Of a stretch of DNA of 64,000 bases, positions 1-14,450 are shown one piece after another. Under the pieces are notes generated by a model. That model was not told where the DNA came from. It did no database searches and saw only the letters and a program-made list of their open reading frames with translations. The stretch covers positions 2,900,015 to 2,964,014 of the forward strand of contig JADCRB010000018.1 in the NCBI GenBank assembly GCA_021464245.1, written 5' to 3'. The stretch comes from Carallia brachiata (taxonomy: Eukaryota; Streptophyta; Magnoliopsida; Malpighiales; Rhizophoraceae). A program made the translations under genes and the position numbers. Every line of letters begins with the position of its first letter. The stretch's first letter is position 1.

Positions 1-3000
1 GAGAATGGAAAAGAAAAGGAAATGAAAGTAGTTTTTTTTAGTATTTTTTATTTATTTTTTATTAATTTAAATAATTAATATTTATTTTTATAAATTATTA
101 TTTAATTTTTCTTATAATTTTTTAATTATTATTTTTTATTAATAATAATATCATTATTATTGAATTATTTTTATTTATTTTTTTTCAATTCAAACATAAT
201 ATAAAAACACGATATCTGTATTAACTCCTTATATATTTACAGTGCAATTAAAACTATTTTTTTTTTAACTGATTGTTGTCAGAGATCTTACCTCTAAATT
301 CTTTAATCTTCAAATGGGTAAACTACTTTTATTCTTAAATTTTTGTTCATAAAAAAAAAAAAGTTAATTTTTAGGTCCTGCTTGTGGTCGAAATTAATGG
401 GACGCTTATGGTAAAATTTTTCGGCTTTGTGTTTAGTGATTCTGCATTCATTTTTTAGTCTTTTGACACTTTCCATAAAAAAGAATTTCATTCATAAGAA
501 ACTATATTCTCCGACTCCAATTAAACAACAAAAATTTTACAGAAGCAAATCTCATTGTAAATGGACGTAAAACAATTTTATACCATGCATACATTATTTT
601 ATGCTAAATAAATAATATTTTTTTATGATATAAAATAATATTTTAAATTTTATTATAAATTTTGCATATATTGTATAAAATATTATCAGTATAATACAAA
701 ATTGTTGTAAGTTCATTTGATTTTTTGCGCACGCAGTCGTCCTAAAAAAAGTTGATTTTTTTAGTGATTTCATTTTGATTTTTGGGATAAATTTTAAAAT
801 ATTATATGAAATCATGTAAAGTGTTCATAAAAGATGATTTTTTTCATTTGTTTGTTCTCGTGACTATTTCTATATTTTATAATTCTGCTGAGGTATCATT
901 TTTATTTTTGTATGATGTTTTTTCTTTCCACAATTTTTGTTCCCGATGTGAAAAAATGGACGTAATCATTGAATTAAAACACTTTGAAAGTCTACTTAAA
1001 TTATAAAGGAAAATATTACGTAGGTATAAAATAGTCGATACAAAATCAGCGCATAGAGATGTTGATCATTAAATCATGAAATTATATGGAATTTGAAAAA
1101 GAAAAAATAAATAATTAGATTAACTGGATGTATTTTACGTGTCATAAATTATATGACTGCGTAGTAATATCTAATTATAAAAGTGAAAACCTTAGCTAAT
1201 TTTTAGTTGTACGTGTTAAATAATGTCCATGAATTTTAAATTTTATTAAAAACTCAAGCTTGTAGTATAAGAAATTTATATTTATTATAAATCATGTTAT
1301 AAACTTATTTTTTATCAATATAAGATATTATATTTTTAACACGTTCTCTTGACATATGTTATGCTTGATTAACACGTACTACAAAAAACCTATAATGAAA
1401 CAAGACAAACTCATAAAATTAGATCAAATTAACAAGTGTGGATAAAATAAGTAAGTCAAATTCTTATATTATATGAAATAATGTTTATAAATTTCAAATT
1501 CTACTCAAAACTCAAATTAAAATTAAAAGAAATTTAAGTAAACGCTTACAAACAATAAAAAATTTACAGCGTCCAACAGCAAATATAAATAAATCTTACA
1601 AGGAAAAGGCGTACATGTGGCTTGTGATATGGGGGTATGTATTTGGTAAGCCCAAAAAACAAGTAAAATCATAATGTTGTGCCAACCCAATTGGATTAGG
1701 GCTGTGCAAGTTGGCTGTGCCTGATCTTGCCACAAAAGAAATTTGAGCCGGGAGTCTAAATACTAAATAATCATGTAATGTAATGGGACATGAGCAAGAT
1801 TTTGAGTAGAATAGCCTATATTAAGTCAAAGAATCTATCCACGTATTCATGTTAGAACAGGATAATATATTAAGGTCTCCAACAATAATTAGTTCAAAAA
1901 AAAAAAAAAAACCACTCACAACATTTTTGGTCATTATTTAAGAATAAGAACATAAATAAGTAATTCTTATTCATAGTATTTCGTAAAAAAAAATCTCATT
2001 TTCAATTCTTTACATTTTTTTGAACAAAAAAAAATTTTCACTCTTTTACTTATTCAAATGAGATTCATCATATATGAATCACCTACGTTTAATTACGATA
2101 ATTTCGATTATATTTTATATTCGAATCACTAACCATATTGCCCCTTAAAGATTGGCAAAGGTCACATCCTTGGCAGCCTACTTTTGGGATTCCAAAACGG
2201 GATCTAATACCCATACTTGATATCTAGCTATCTTCTGAGTTTTCATATTAAAACTTGCAATTATTACATATATCAAATCCCAAGATAGTCAGATGTTTGT
2301 TCTTTTTCTCATAATATATTGCTTCTTGATATAGAGTTCCAAAAAGGATGCATATGTTATTAATATTTAATTGGCTCTAGTTTAATGAGCTTCATTGGCA
2401 TCATTTTCATAAAACATCATCAGAGGCCCACTCATGACTCACCAACAAAGGGTTTATACATTCATCTCGGAGGTTTGTGTTCAAATTCGATAAAGTTTAG
2501 GTGTTTCTAACGTATTTATGTTAGATTTGTGTATGAATTTAATGTAACAATTTCTCTAGTTTAAAAAAAAATTAATAAAGCGTGTGAAATTTATAAAAAA
2601 AAAAAAAATTATCCATATTTTATTCTGTAGCTCTCTGCACCTTTTTTTCCTTTTTCAGAAAGCCAACTTATATATTTGTTAAAAAAGGACTATATGAAAT
2701 TAACATGGCAGCAATTGGAGGTGCCAAGTTAACAATGTTTTAGCGTGTTTTTCCTACTATCAATGTAAGTTTGAGTTTTCGTACTCACGCTCTTTTTATA
2801 GTAAGAATACCCAATGTGAGTATAGTGTATGAGTTCAAAACTCATTAATATCGTAATTGGACCTAAAAGAGACTTGTTTTAGAGTCAGTAGTACTCCAGT
2901 AGTAGATCTTTTTTATGAAAGAGGTTAAATAAGGATAATAATAACTAAAGGTCGACCTCATGTTAAAAAAAAATCAACATGATAAAAAATATGAGCCAAT

Positions 3001-6000
3001 CACATCTAACTTTGTCTTCTAAATTAATAAAGTTGAATTTAAGAAAATTAGTGCATTCACACTGTACTCATGTTGCTCCCAAATTATTCTTTATGTGTGT
3101 GACGCAGCATTGTTCTAAAAAAATATGGGTATAGATTGAAAGATAGATGATTTTTATCTCAAGATTTTATCTTGACGTGTATTTAAAAATTAATTAATTC
3201 TTAATTTTTTTAATCACAATAATAAAAAGAGTAATAAAAACATAAAATATACCTTATTACTTTTTTTTATTATACAGTATATATATATTATAAAAAATTG
3301 ATAATTAATTACTTTTTAATACGTATTAAGATAATTTAGTAAAAATAATTTCTTCTATTCTAAAACTTTTCGAAAAGTATTTTGTACGTAAATGCTCGGC
3401 ATCAATCGGGATACTCCTAAATGTGCGGGCGAATATTCCTAAATTATACTTGTAAGACAGCATAACTAGCTCCTTTTGTCTGTGTTGCTATACGGTAAAA
3501 CACTCAACGGAACCATCAAAGAATCTTAAGAAGGCATCAACATGAATTAGCTTGAAGGGTGCTGGTTTTTTTTTTTTTTTTTAAAAAATATATATTTTTA
3601 AATGTTCGATATCCATCACGGCTTAATTTTCTAACTTTTTTTTTTTATTATATCAAGTGATAAACATAAAACTCCTGAAGAACGTCTCTCTACCTGTAGA
3701 GTTACTAAGTCAAGAAATTAAATTGTGATAAATCATATTGCTTTTCTTGTTGTATTGCAAAATATTGTTACAAGTCATTGACTTTTTTAGTTATTGTGAG
3801 ATGAGTCAATCAAATTTCGAACCGATTATGCAAATTACTAGGGTCGGCTTAACTTTTGTCATCTCTAATCGTAACCCTAATAAATCAACCAAAAAAATGA
3901 TATAACTTGATTAGTTATGTTGAGGCAAAAAAAAAAAAAAAATACAGGAAATAAAAAGATGCATACTTTTTGTTTATGGGTATTGTTGTGAGCCAATATT
4001 ATCGTATGTCTGTATTCAGGCACCATAGAAGTAATGAAATAAAGCTGATAATATTTATAATAAAAAATAAATTATTTTACTTTTTATTACAAAAATTATT
4101 AATTTTATTACAAAAATTATCAGTCTTATTGTATTTAAGGCACTAATCAAAATACTAAAAATAATGAAGGTTTTCAGTTGTTCCAATGGAGACTCTTCCA
4201 ACCAGAATATGATGGCAAGATATTTTTTTTTTGGTATTTACAGTCAAGGAGTTTCACTTTGTGGCGTGCCATGCAATAAATAATACTTCATTTTCTACTC
4301 ATTAGAAATAATAACTAATAATAACGCTCAACAATACCAATAAGTTATATTTAAATGGTATTCGAATTCTCTTACTAAAAATCTTAAATTTGAATCTTAA
4401 TTAAAATTAATTAAACAAAAAAATTAACAATCAACAACCAACAATTAACATTTATAAATGGCAAACAATAACAAAAACATGCATACATGGCGATAATGGA
4501 GCAATGAACTTGGAAATCTTGACTACATTAGAGTAGAGTAGCTAAAAAAAGTCACTTTGAAGCTTGACTGAACACTTTTCCGCAAAAAGTAAAGGAGAAA
4601 AACAAATAACTATATCAACCATTTTTTTTTATATGACATAATATAATTAAATAACAAGAAAAACAGCAATTACAAGAGCAAACTACGTAACAGCCCCTTC
4701 TCGTGGAAGGGCCACACCAATCGTATCAAACATGTTTATATTTGATAAATTAATAGTCAATGTGAATATTTTTTTTTGACAAAAAAAAATATTTAAATGA
4801 GGACACATTGTGTAATTGATATGAGATGTAATTATTCGAATTTTTTTGTCTAAATTACGCACTATACCCAAAACTTACGAAACTATAGATAATAGAATTC
4901 TAAATTAATTGTGAGGATAATGGTAAAATCTAGAAAAAAACTGATAACAACCATTGATTCAGAGTCAAACTAATAACAATTAAACTTAAAGTTAGGGTCC
5001 AATTTGGAGGGGAAAAAAATCGTAAATTTCATTCAAATATGGTCGTTGTCCAATCTGACGCAAAAGTTTGAATGATATTGTCATTCAAATATATTCAATT
5101 GCTCGAGTAATGTGTAGTCCTGTATTATGTTGATCGATTGATTGAGGCAGGCTAAGAAGAGGCGACCATTGATAGTCCAAAGAATTGACCCAAATTGATA
5201 CAACACAATTTGTATCTCTCCATGTTTGGTTGCAATGATGATTACATAAGTTGTTTTTTTTTTTTTTTTTTTTTTTCATAAATTAACTATAATTGAATTT
5301 CAAATTTTTTTAATATGTAATTTAAATTTGAATTTAAAATTTTTAATTATAGATGTTATTCCAACATTAATTAGTTATAACTTATTAATAAGTGGTTTTT
5401 TTGTTTGAAAATATGGAATAAGAAAACTTTGTAGATGGCTGAAAAAAGGAAATTTCATACGTCCAATTATGTGAATGGAGGCATTATAAATCATCTCTTT
5501 TTTTTTTTTTTTGAGTAAACATTCATCTTTGAATTTGAAAGTTAGTATATTACTAATAAGAGTGCAGTTTTGTGGACAGTAAAAATAAACCGGAAGAAAG
5601 ACGAAGGTAAGATGACATGTGCCCCTATACGCTATAAAACATTATTTTTTTTTTTAATTTTGAACTTTTCCTCAAAAAATACACAAATTTTAAAATAAGT
5701 AATAAATTTTTATTCTGTAAATTTTGCTCATCAGCTCACTCAAGCTTCCTATGACAAGATTTCTCTGCCGACAGACTTTTTCAAATTATTAATGCTTGAA
5801 AGCATTTTCTGTTTTGGTGTCACAACTTGCTCAAAGCCAATAGACCAAGTGCGCTATTCTTATTTGATTTGTCCCTTTTCAAATTGGCTGGGGCAGTCTT
5901 CTGATTTGCCTAAAGGCAGAATTTTTTTCTCATTATTATTATTTTTCTCATTATTTATAAATGAAATTCGGTCGTATAGTAACACTTATGTGTTTGCTGT

Positions 6001-6259
6001 GTGGTATACGATGGATACTATATTTGTTACTGTTATCATGTTATATACCATGTTTAGAAAATTATTTGGATAAATTAGTACGAGATTGTTATTCTTTGAA
6101 TATAAGCTAGCATTTCCTTGTCAATCTCTACAGGCTTGACCATCTTATAAAACGGATTAACTTAATTAATTGTCAAAATATCCTCTACATAAAAGCCTAC
6201 AACATAAGTACAAAATTTTTCTCTCCTTTCTTGTCTTTGACGGATAAGAACTTATTTAT
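1..6259. other. AT-rich intergenic DNA, no gene recognised
   Basis: The sequence is very AT-rich, with long A or T homopolymers and only short ORFs that lack family resemblance, splice context or codon bias. The longest, at 5792-6073 (93 codons), is hydrophobic and unrecognised and is probably chance. No RNA gene or complete transposon could be delimited here by eye. Confidence 0.6.
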
Positions 6260-6267
6260 TACCTATA

Positions 6268-6755
6268 TTAACACTGTATTTAGATAAAATTCTTGAGAGA
6301 GAGAAAAATGAGAGAGGAAAAGTGAAGGAGAGAATCATTAGAGAGGAGAATATTTTCTATCATCTCTTGTATTTGAAAAGAAGAGATAAGAGAGAGGAAA
6401 ATTATAAATTCTTTTGTTTGGGAAAGGGTGGAAAGTGGAGGAAAAAAACATAAAATGTGTTGAAATAATAATTTTATCTTTCATAATAAATTTTACTAAA
6501 ATATTTTATTTAGGTAAAATTATAATTTTTAAATTATGTGATGGGTAATTGAGTCATTTAATAAATTTAATAAGAGAACTAACAGTTTTTTTCCTACTTT
6601 TGGGAGAATTGATTTTGGTGGGTTAATGAGAATTAGAGGAATTAAAAACTTTCCTCTCATTCATTTTTCAAATATTTTCCAAATACAACAATTTACTTAA
6701 TTCTCTCACTTTCTCTCTCTACCCCCACTTTCCTCCCTCCAATACAATTTAAAGG
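6268..6755. repeat. MITE-like element with purine/pyrimidine-rich ends
   Basis: The left end is GAGAGA-rich (ctgtatttagataaa... at about 6268) and the right end (…ctctctacccccactttcctccctccaatacaa, about 6715-6755) is its approximate reverse complement. This gives a roughly 490-bp element with imperfect terminal inverted repeats. No clear target duplication was seen, so the family (hAT- or Mutator-type MITE) is not assigned. Confidence 0.35.
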
Positions 6756-7269
6756 TGCGAATTTAAGTCTCCATTACTACTAAACGTGCATGTTCAAAGT
6801 CTCACTATACTCAAATATGATAGAGTTAAGTAATTGAAACCAGGTGAATAATTACAAATTGCAAATTGAGCTGGCATTGTAAACATTGTCAAATAAAAGA
6901 GATTTCTTTAAAGACGCCTAAGTTTTTTTTAATTTTTTTCTCTTTCCTCTCAAATGAAAGGATGGAGACAAGGGTATAACGATCGATATTATTATTAGTT
7001 TATATTTTATTGAGTTCGACCAAATTTGAATTCAAAATCTGTAACCTTAAAAAACTATTGACCATGAATGATATGCTTTTATTTCTTATTTTATGTTTTT
7101 TAGAGGAAAATGAAATTTGATTTATATTAAGACGAAGAAAACGCTTAAAAATTGCACAGGCAAGACAAGGAAGAGTGTCATCCAACTATACAACTATTGC
7201 ATGTACATTATCTGGTAAGTCTGTGAGCAGTTCTATTTTTCATCTACTCCATATATTTCACATAATTAT

Positions 7270-7740
7270 CATTCTCGAAGTCTTAAATTTTTAAAAATTT
7301 TTATAATTGAATCTTAAACTTTTTGAACTTCCAAACAAGTTCTAAACCTCTAATTTTTATTCTATATCATTTTGTTTTTTGACAAGGAATCGATCAAATT
7401 ATTACATACGTAATTTAACTTAAAGAAGACAGTAAATAAAGCACAAAAATCTTACATTTTTTCCAAGTGAATTTATAAAAAATTTAGAGTTTTTGCCTTT
7501 TACATGTAGGAGAAATAAGAAATTTTAATGCAATATGCACGTGGACTTATTTTAGGGCGTGCTTGGGAGCTTTTATATTGTTTCTATTAAGTCAAATTAT
7601 TTATAATGATTTAACCAATTTCTGTCCAAAAATAGACTTAAATGGAACAAAAATTCAAAGTTTAGGACTAATCCAGAAATTCAAAAAAATTCACAACTCA
7701 ATTCTAAAAATTTCCAACTGTTTAGAAATTTCGAAGTACT
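7270..7740. repeat. Degenerate foldback/MITE element
   Basis: Arms at about 7275-7380 and 7630-7735 are diverged inverted copies of each other; both contain the cttaaact/agtttagga type motif seen in better-preserved form at 12343, 31701 and 61587. The similarity looks like roughly two thirds by eye, so this may be an old relative of that Mutator-type MITE family. The 104-codon ORF at 7563-7877 overlaps one arm and is not treated as a gene. Confidence 0.35.
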
Positions 7741-9093
7741 TATCTATATATTTTACTTCTGTATTACAATTTTGTGTTCCTTATCATATGTCAAAAGTTG
7801 ATATATTAATAAATGATCATAAAGAAAACCTCATTTGTATGTTCTCACAACTTAAACCTCAACCTTTAAAATGTTAACACCAAAAACCCTAACCATTGCA
7901 TCTCATGACATCTAAAATCTTCCCTCTCACCCCAAATGCAGAAGTTTTTTTTTACTGTAATTAATCTTTAATAAAAAGAACTGTTATTTTCTAAAATTAC
8001 ATAGAAAGCCTAAATGTCGGTGTGTCTGATTTGGCTATGGGACCTATGCTATATCAAGATGTTAGGCTTTCTTGTATTTGATCATGACGTCTAACAATTG
8101 GATCCTTATTTTTCTGTATTTATCAAGTAGGCGTTCTCAAAAACCGAAAAAAAAAAACGACAAGTAGCCATATTAACGGTTGGTTTTTTTAGCCCCAATT
8201 ATATGTATCACTATTACATGCTCAAAATAGGGGCACTAATTAAACATAAAAAAAATGAGGTTTCAATGTTCATTTTTTTCAGGTCTATTAGGAGGTCAAT
8301 TAAATCATTATCGCTCTCTCATTTTCCATAAATCTTACATCATTTCTCTTGAAAATTAGAATTTGAGACCTTTATTATAAAGGTTTTAAGTTCTAATCAA
8401 CATTGAGATGTCCTCTGATAAATGGTATAATGTTCATTTACTTTATAGTTTATAAGGAAAGTTTTAATTTTTCAAATTTATCATTTTATTGTGCATCTGG
8501 AAGGTAACATATAATGAGTGTTAAAGAGTCCCCTTGGCATTTACACCATGATGTTAATGAATGATTTTCTTTGTTTGGTATGTACATTAATACATGCATG
8601 ATGCCCCCTCAAATTGTCCATTCTGGAGCTCTAGTTGAAAAAAAAAAAAATTCTCGAGCATTTTTTTTGGCCTTTATTTTGGAGAATCTGATTTTTCTGT
8701 ACTTGTTTTGTTAAGAAGAGAAGCATAATCCACTATGTCTGCCTTCTAATTCTCTTTTCCTTCGAAACATGTATTTTAAAAACTCTTAATATTTTGTCCA
8801 TAGGTAACAACAAAAATTCTTATTCATAAATTTAATTGTAGTCAGCTACGTTAATTTTTTTAATTATTAGTTTGATTGTAAACTAAGTTTGTGGAACCAT
8901 ATAATTGTTTATATCACATGATCAAAGATTTTTCTGTCGACTTATCATTATCTGTCCTAATCTTATTTGATAGAATTGGTTCTCCAACTTAAAAAAAATT
9001 TTAAAGTCCCACCCAAAAATCAGTTACATTTCTCTATTTTAGTCATTATCTTCTTTATTATGTTCCCGTCCCAACTCTTAATAATAAAGTTTG
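7741..9093. other. AT-rich intergenic DNA, nothing recognised
   Basis: Only short chance ORFs and homopolymer runs are present. No gene, RNA or delimitable repeat could be supported. Confidence 0.55.
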
Positions 9094-9102
9094 TAACTAT
9101 GT

Positions 9103-9776
9103 TGTGATCTATGAAACACAGATACAGACACGATGATACAAATACGTACGATATGGATATAGTGACACACTAATTTTAAAAATATTAGGATACGGACACG
9201 ACTTGGATACAGTTATATATATATATATATATAGAAAAAATTAAATTTATAAAATTTTTGTGTACTATATATATTTTTTTAAACAATTTTATAAATTTTA
9301 TTTATTAAAAAATATATTTATATAACTATTATAAATTTTAAAAATTTTTTATTCAAATAATATATCGTAAGATTCTTTATTCTTTATTGTGAAGTACTAA
9401 AATAGAGATATAAGATGTTGTAATCAATTTAATTTTTTTTGTTAAAATTAAAAATAAGTTGAAATTTAAGCGTTTTAAAAGTTATGGACAATTAACTGTA
9501 TTAAATTATAATTTTTAAGAATTTTTCTTTTTTTTATTTGTTAAAAATAATTATAAAAATATTTAGGCGTGTTCGTAATGTGTCGGACACTTGTGTTTTC
9601 TGTATTTGACATGCATGTCCAAATTTTTAAAAAAAAAATTTTGACAGACACTTCTAACCGTGTCAGATACGTGTCCACCGCATATCCTCTTATCCAGCGT
9701 ATTTGACACACATTACTTTTATTTTTTTTTTGGAGTATCCGCGGTTTACAGATCGTAACAAAAAAAAAAAAATTTA
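9103..9776. mobile_element. Non-autonomous Mutator-like element with 9-bp TSD
   Basis: A 674-bp element is flanked by identical 9-bp duplications (taactatgt at 9094-9102 and 9777-9785), a length typical of Mutator-like elements. The ends are related inverted repeats: the left begins tgtgatctatgaaacacagatac and the right, near 9731-9759, reads as the complement of gttacgatctgtaaaccgcggatac. The interior has GACACG/GTGTCC-rich blocks in both orientations and an (AT)n tract near 9211-9232. It has no coding capacity. Confidence 0.6.
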
Positions 9777-9785
9777 TAACTATGT

Positions 9786-12342
9786 ACGTACATAAGTATA
9801 GAAACTAGTCCAAACCAACGAAACTATTAATGAGTGTTCTTAATGCTTTCTTTTTCTCTGTGGGTGCATGTCTAAAGCTATTCATCGAGCACAAATCATC
9901 AGTCATCAAAATCTAACACTTACTTTTAAAAAAAAAAAAAAGGGTGCTTGCAGATTTATTAATTATAGTACCTATAAGCTGAAGCTGATTTTTGGACTAT
10001 TAATATCTTCATTTAATCTTTTTTTAGAGAAGGTCTATCATCCGAGCACTATATTAGAGTTGAATGGACATGTCTCATATCCAACATCTGTATTAACGAA
10101 TTTAAAATTAATACGGCATATTGATATAAATCTCAATTTAATTGTGGGTGGTGTAAGTAAAGAGATTCAAATTCAGGCCAAAGAAAAACTCATTGGATAA
10201 AAAAATCTAATGTTCTTTATAGAGTGAAATATCTGTCCATTAATATTTAATTTATATGTTTTCAAAAGGTTGAAATAATTTTTTTTAGTTCATTCAGATG
10301 TGAACTATATAATATAACTAACTTTTCTTATTATCATAAATCACACCATTTTTAGTATTTAAACCTGAAACTTTGAAAATAAAGACCTCAATTTTCGAGC
10401 ATTACTCATTGAGATATAAAAAAGCCATCAATAGTGTGCATAAATAAAAGTAATTGAGGATCTTTGCTATGGTAAGATCCCTAATTACTTGTCAACGAAT
10501 GAAGGAATATTGATAGCATTGTACAAGAAAAAATAAGAGTATTTCTACAAAAAAAAAAGAGTATTTCTTACCATAAATTGTATAAATGGGAAAAACTAAA
10601 AGATATAGAAAATATTTATAGAGTAGTTATAGGCAGTAGAAAAATTTTATTTACTAAAAAAATTTTGAAAAAAAAGAACTTTTGAAATCAAAGTTTAAAA
10701 TAATACTAAGTATATTTAAAATACTACTAAATATGTTTAAAGTTTAAATTTTTAAAATATAAATTTTTACTTATTTATTAGAGATTAAATTTTCTATATC
10801 TTCTTAATCGAGCTATTATATAAAAAGCAACAAGAATGATGCAGCAAGGTGAAGTCTTTTTTTTTTTTTAAAATTTTTATAAATCTAAATCAACTTGTTA
10901 GAGAAAAGAGACAGTTAGAGAAATGAAGTGTTTGAACTTTCGATCTCATATTTATTGATATACTGTCAATACTATTTAAATTAAAAGTTCATGGCGTAAT
11001 AAGGCGAAGTCATGTTGTCAATAAACTGATGTTTCAGTGTTCAGGTCCAAATCATTGTGAACAGACTACTGCGGAAAAAAAACAACTATTGCCATAATCA
11101 CGATCAATTAAAACATGTCAAAATATGGATGAGCTATACTGATTGATATTTGAGTTGTCTTCAGTGGAAAAAATCTCAAGGTTAAGTTTCAATCGAAACC
11201 AACTGACAAAAAAAAAAAGTCTAAAATTTTCGTAAGATGACATGTAAAGGGTGATCCCTGTCGTTTAGTACCAACCTAACAACCTAATGTCGAACATTTG
11301 CAATCACAATATTTTTTTTTTTTTTGGAAAAGATGAAAATGAACACTGAATTTTTAGCTTTTGAGTAAGATGCAGCAATCCAAATATTGTTATCATTAAT
11401 TTATAGCAAGAAAAAATAAATCTCAAAACCAAACATGTTGATTTTGCTAGTGTTGAACGTTAAAAGAAGAATGCTCACACACACTTCTCACAGGCCTGTA
11501 GAATTTTTACTTTTATCAATAGAATTAGAGTAACTAGATAAGAAGAAAATTATTGCGGTAAAAAAAATTGGAAACCAAATAATGGGAGACAACCTTGATC
11601 ACTCATGCGTTAGGTGAATTCCATAATGAGTAAGAACATGGGATTTGGTGGTATTAATTATACTGTCATATTTAATACCATCTTTTTTTTCTTTTTTTTT
11701 ATTAATTTGTTTTAATTAAGATTAGAACTCGAGACTTTAAAATAAATCGAACTATTTATAGCATTACTAACGTATTTTTTCGGGAAGCCTTGCTGAGTGA
11801 GTATATGTATGTCTTTTAACTTGTTAATAACGAAAGCATTAAGTTTGTGTAGTTGTATACAAGAAGCAATTGAAGATCCTTCACCAGGCAATTTGGTCAA
11901 GGTGTCCAATTTAAGAAGCGTGGAAGGCGTTTTCCACGAGTTCACCTTTTTTTTTTCCTTGATAAAATATTTTCTTCAATCCAATGTAAGTTATTTTTAA
12001 TATAATGGTGCCTAATTTTACTTGTAGAGTGTTTCTCACTAGAATTGAATTTATTTTTGTGAGTGTCCCCCTCCCGTCTCCCTGTCTCTTACTGCTGTCT
12101 ATGCTTGGGAGAATAAATATACGTTTATTTATTTATTAATTATAGTTTTATAACCATAAAACTTAAATTTAAAATTAGATTTGAAATTCAAACTCTAAAT
12201 TTTAATTATTGAAAAAATGTTTTTTTTTTCTAATCTAACTAGACCGAGAGAAAGGAATAAATATACATTTCATATTATGTTCTAAAAACAAAACGAACTA
12301 CAAATCTTTTTTGTTTTTTTTTGGTATACCATATTTTTTATT
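9786..12342. other. AT-rich intergenic DNA, no gene recognised
   Basis: ORFs at 9868-10200 (+), 11712-11945 (-) and 11797-12000 (+) have no recognisable motif. Two of them overlap on opposite strands, and all are of a length expected by chance. No RNA gene was seen. Confidence 0.55.
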
Positions 12343-12847
12343 GGGATATGCATTAAAAAAAATCCTAAATCTTTAGATTCTTTTTCATTTAAGTTCTAAA
12401 CCTTTTTGAAATTTCATTTCAATCCTAAACTTTTTGATTTTACTCCAAATCAGTCCTTCCGTTAGTCAAACCGTTAAAAATTATTGTTCACTAACAAAAT
12501 TTTTTTTAAAAAGGTAAAATACACTATTTAAATATTTTTTTATTATTAAATGCTTGTATTTTACTCTCAAATAGTAACATGTAAGTTGAGATTTTAAATT
12601 TTTTATTTTTTATTTTATTTTTTTAAAGATTATACAAAGTATTTCTGTTAATTGGTAAATTGAAATAGTGTATTTTATCTTTTTTAAAAAATTTTCATTA
12701 GTGAACAATAATTTTTAACGGTTTGACTAACAGAAAGACTGATTTAGAGCAAAATCAAAAGGTTTAGGACTGAAATGAAATTTTAAAAAATTTAGAACTT
12801 AAATGAATAAAAATTTAAAAGTTTAGGATTTTTTTTATATATATCTC
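12343..12847. mobile_element. Mutator-type foldback MITE, copy 1 (505 bp)
   Basis: The element starts gggatatgc and ends atatctc, with inverted arms of about 150 bp (12343-12500 and 12690-12847). The arms carry complementary motifs such as aatcctaaa / tttaggatt and aaaccgttaaaaattattgttcac / its complement. Two further copies at 31701 and 61587 have clear 10-bp duplications; here the flanks (…ttttttatt / atttttaat…) match only loosely. It is non-coding and can form a large stem-loop. Confidence 0.65.
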
Positions 12848-13600
12848 ATTTTTAATCATCATGGGTATGGGAACTTTCTTGGAGCCTATTTCAATAATAC
12901 ATTCATGTTTCTTTGTGCGATCAATTGACATCTTTTTTTTTTTTTTTTTTTGGGGATTAGTTCATAAATGGTGTTTTATTAATGACTGAACAAGGCAATG
13001 AATTGTCAATGTGCCAACAGTTCCGCGAATATTCAAGAAAGTAATCCAAAGTAACAGCATAGTAGAGTAGGATTGGAGGGCAGAATGTACAACACATAGG
13101 AGGCAAAGAATTGAGAAAAAGACAACAAGAGAATAAGTAATTCCAAAATTTATTATTTAAAATTTTCTAGTAATTCTAGATATTATTATTTAAAAATTGT
13201 GTCCTTTTGTTTGCTTTATAGTCTTCAATGCGAATTATAAGCCTAAACCGGTCAATTATGTAATCATCAACGCGTCCAAAACTCTCCCTTTTCGGATTTT
13301 CCAAATGTACTTATTTTCATTTATTAAAAAAGTCATTGAAATTTGAAACCGTTAATTTTAAAAATTTTTAGGCCTTCCCATGATGAATACAAGCACTAGT
13401 CACCATTAAAAATGTGACAAAAACGTTGATTCATGAGGAAACTTTTTTTTTTTTGAAAAAAAAAGAGTAAACAGAATTAGTGTTTCACAGTTGTGTGAAA
13501 GAGTATTGTAATTTTATTTTTAAAGAGTGTATTTAGATAATTACGATATTTTTCATATCAAATAAAAAGTGTAACCTTACGCTTAACATCGACAAAAATT
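12848..13600. other. Intergenic DNA upstream of the REC1-like gene
   Basis: No ORF or repeat with support was seen. The region contains T-rich runs (12931-12951) and probably the distal promoter of the gene that begins near 13.95 kb. Confidence 0.5.
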
Positions 13601-13924
13601 AAATCTTTAATTTTTCACACAGATCCGAATTTCTTCGTCAGTTCAATTTTGTTCAAGCCGATTTCTTCTCGATCCCTCTCTCCTGCTGTTGTCTTAAAAT
13701 CACCCCGCAAAATGCCCCAATTAGTTAGGCAAAACCAAAGACGCAAACCATGTGATAAAACAAAACTGCTCGGCTAAAATACCAAGGAGTCAAAAAAAAA
13801 TACCAAGGAGCCAAGGAACGGACTGCAATATTCCAACAACACACACCCAATAAAGGTTGGAAACGTGGCACCACTAAATGGTCACTTTCCTGTGTCCTGG
13901 GCCCCACCAATTTTCGCTCTTGTT

Positions 13925-14450
13925 TTGTTGTGGGGCTTCTCTTGTGTTATAAAAATGCCATGGACAACATTTGAGGAGAGAGAAAGAAGAGCTGTGTAAG
14001 AGAGAGAGAAAGAGAGAGAAAGGCAATCAGGCTTTTAGCAACAAGGAGAGGCCAGGATTGCTCACAAATCCACCAAAGGGTAAACCCCAACTAAAACCCT
14101 TATCCTATCTCTTTGCGCTTTGATTGAAAAAAAATAAAAAACTTCACAAGATTTCCTTCTTTTCATTTTTCTTCTTCTCTCACTCTTTAAAAAGTCACTT
14201 TCTTTCTCCCCTTTTATTTTCCTCTCCTTCTTGTTCCCTTTTCACTTCTGTTGCTACCTTCTTCCTTTTTCTTCACATATAACTCATTATTTAGAATCCC
14301 ATAATAGCCTTTGGCATCAATACCTTTTAAAGCAATAATCTTTTTTTTCATTGATTTCTGAGATGGGTGCCTGAAATTGTGCCCAAATATTGGTTTTCCT
14401 TTTAAGTAATCCTCTATTCCTTGCAGTAAATTAAGAAACAAAAATTAGAA
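13925..14450 (+). promoter_or_regulatory. REC1-like core promoter, 5' UTR and 5' UTR intron
   Basis: A TATA-like ttataaaaa lies near 13947-13955. It is followed by a GA-rich leader (gagagagaaag repeats, about 13975-14030), typical of plant 5' UTRs. A plausible leader intron runs from a gtaaac donor at 14080 to a ttgcag acceptor at 14426, ending 24 bp before the ATG at 14451. The transcription start and intron are inferred from signals only. Confidence 0.55.

Noticed and set aside
5792..6073. A 93-codon hydrophobic ORF as a membrane protein
   Set aside because: AT-rich codons favour hydrophobic residues by chance; no family match or gene signals.
9868..10200. A 110-codon ORF as a gene
   Set aside because: It contains a poly-lysine run from an A-tract, has no motif and lies in AT-rich intergenic DNA; best explained by chance.
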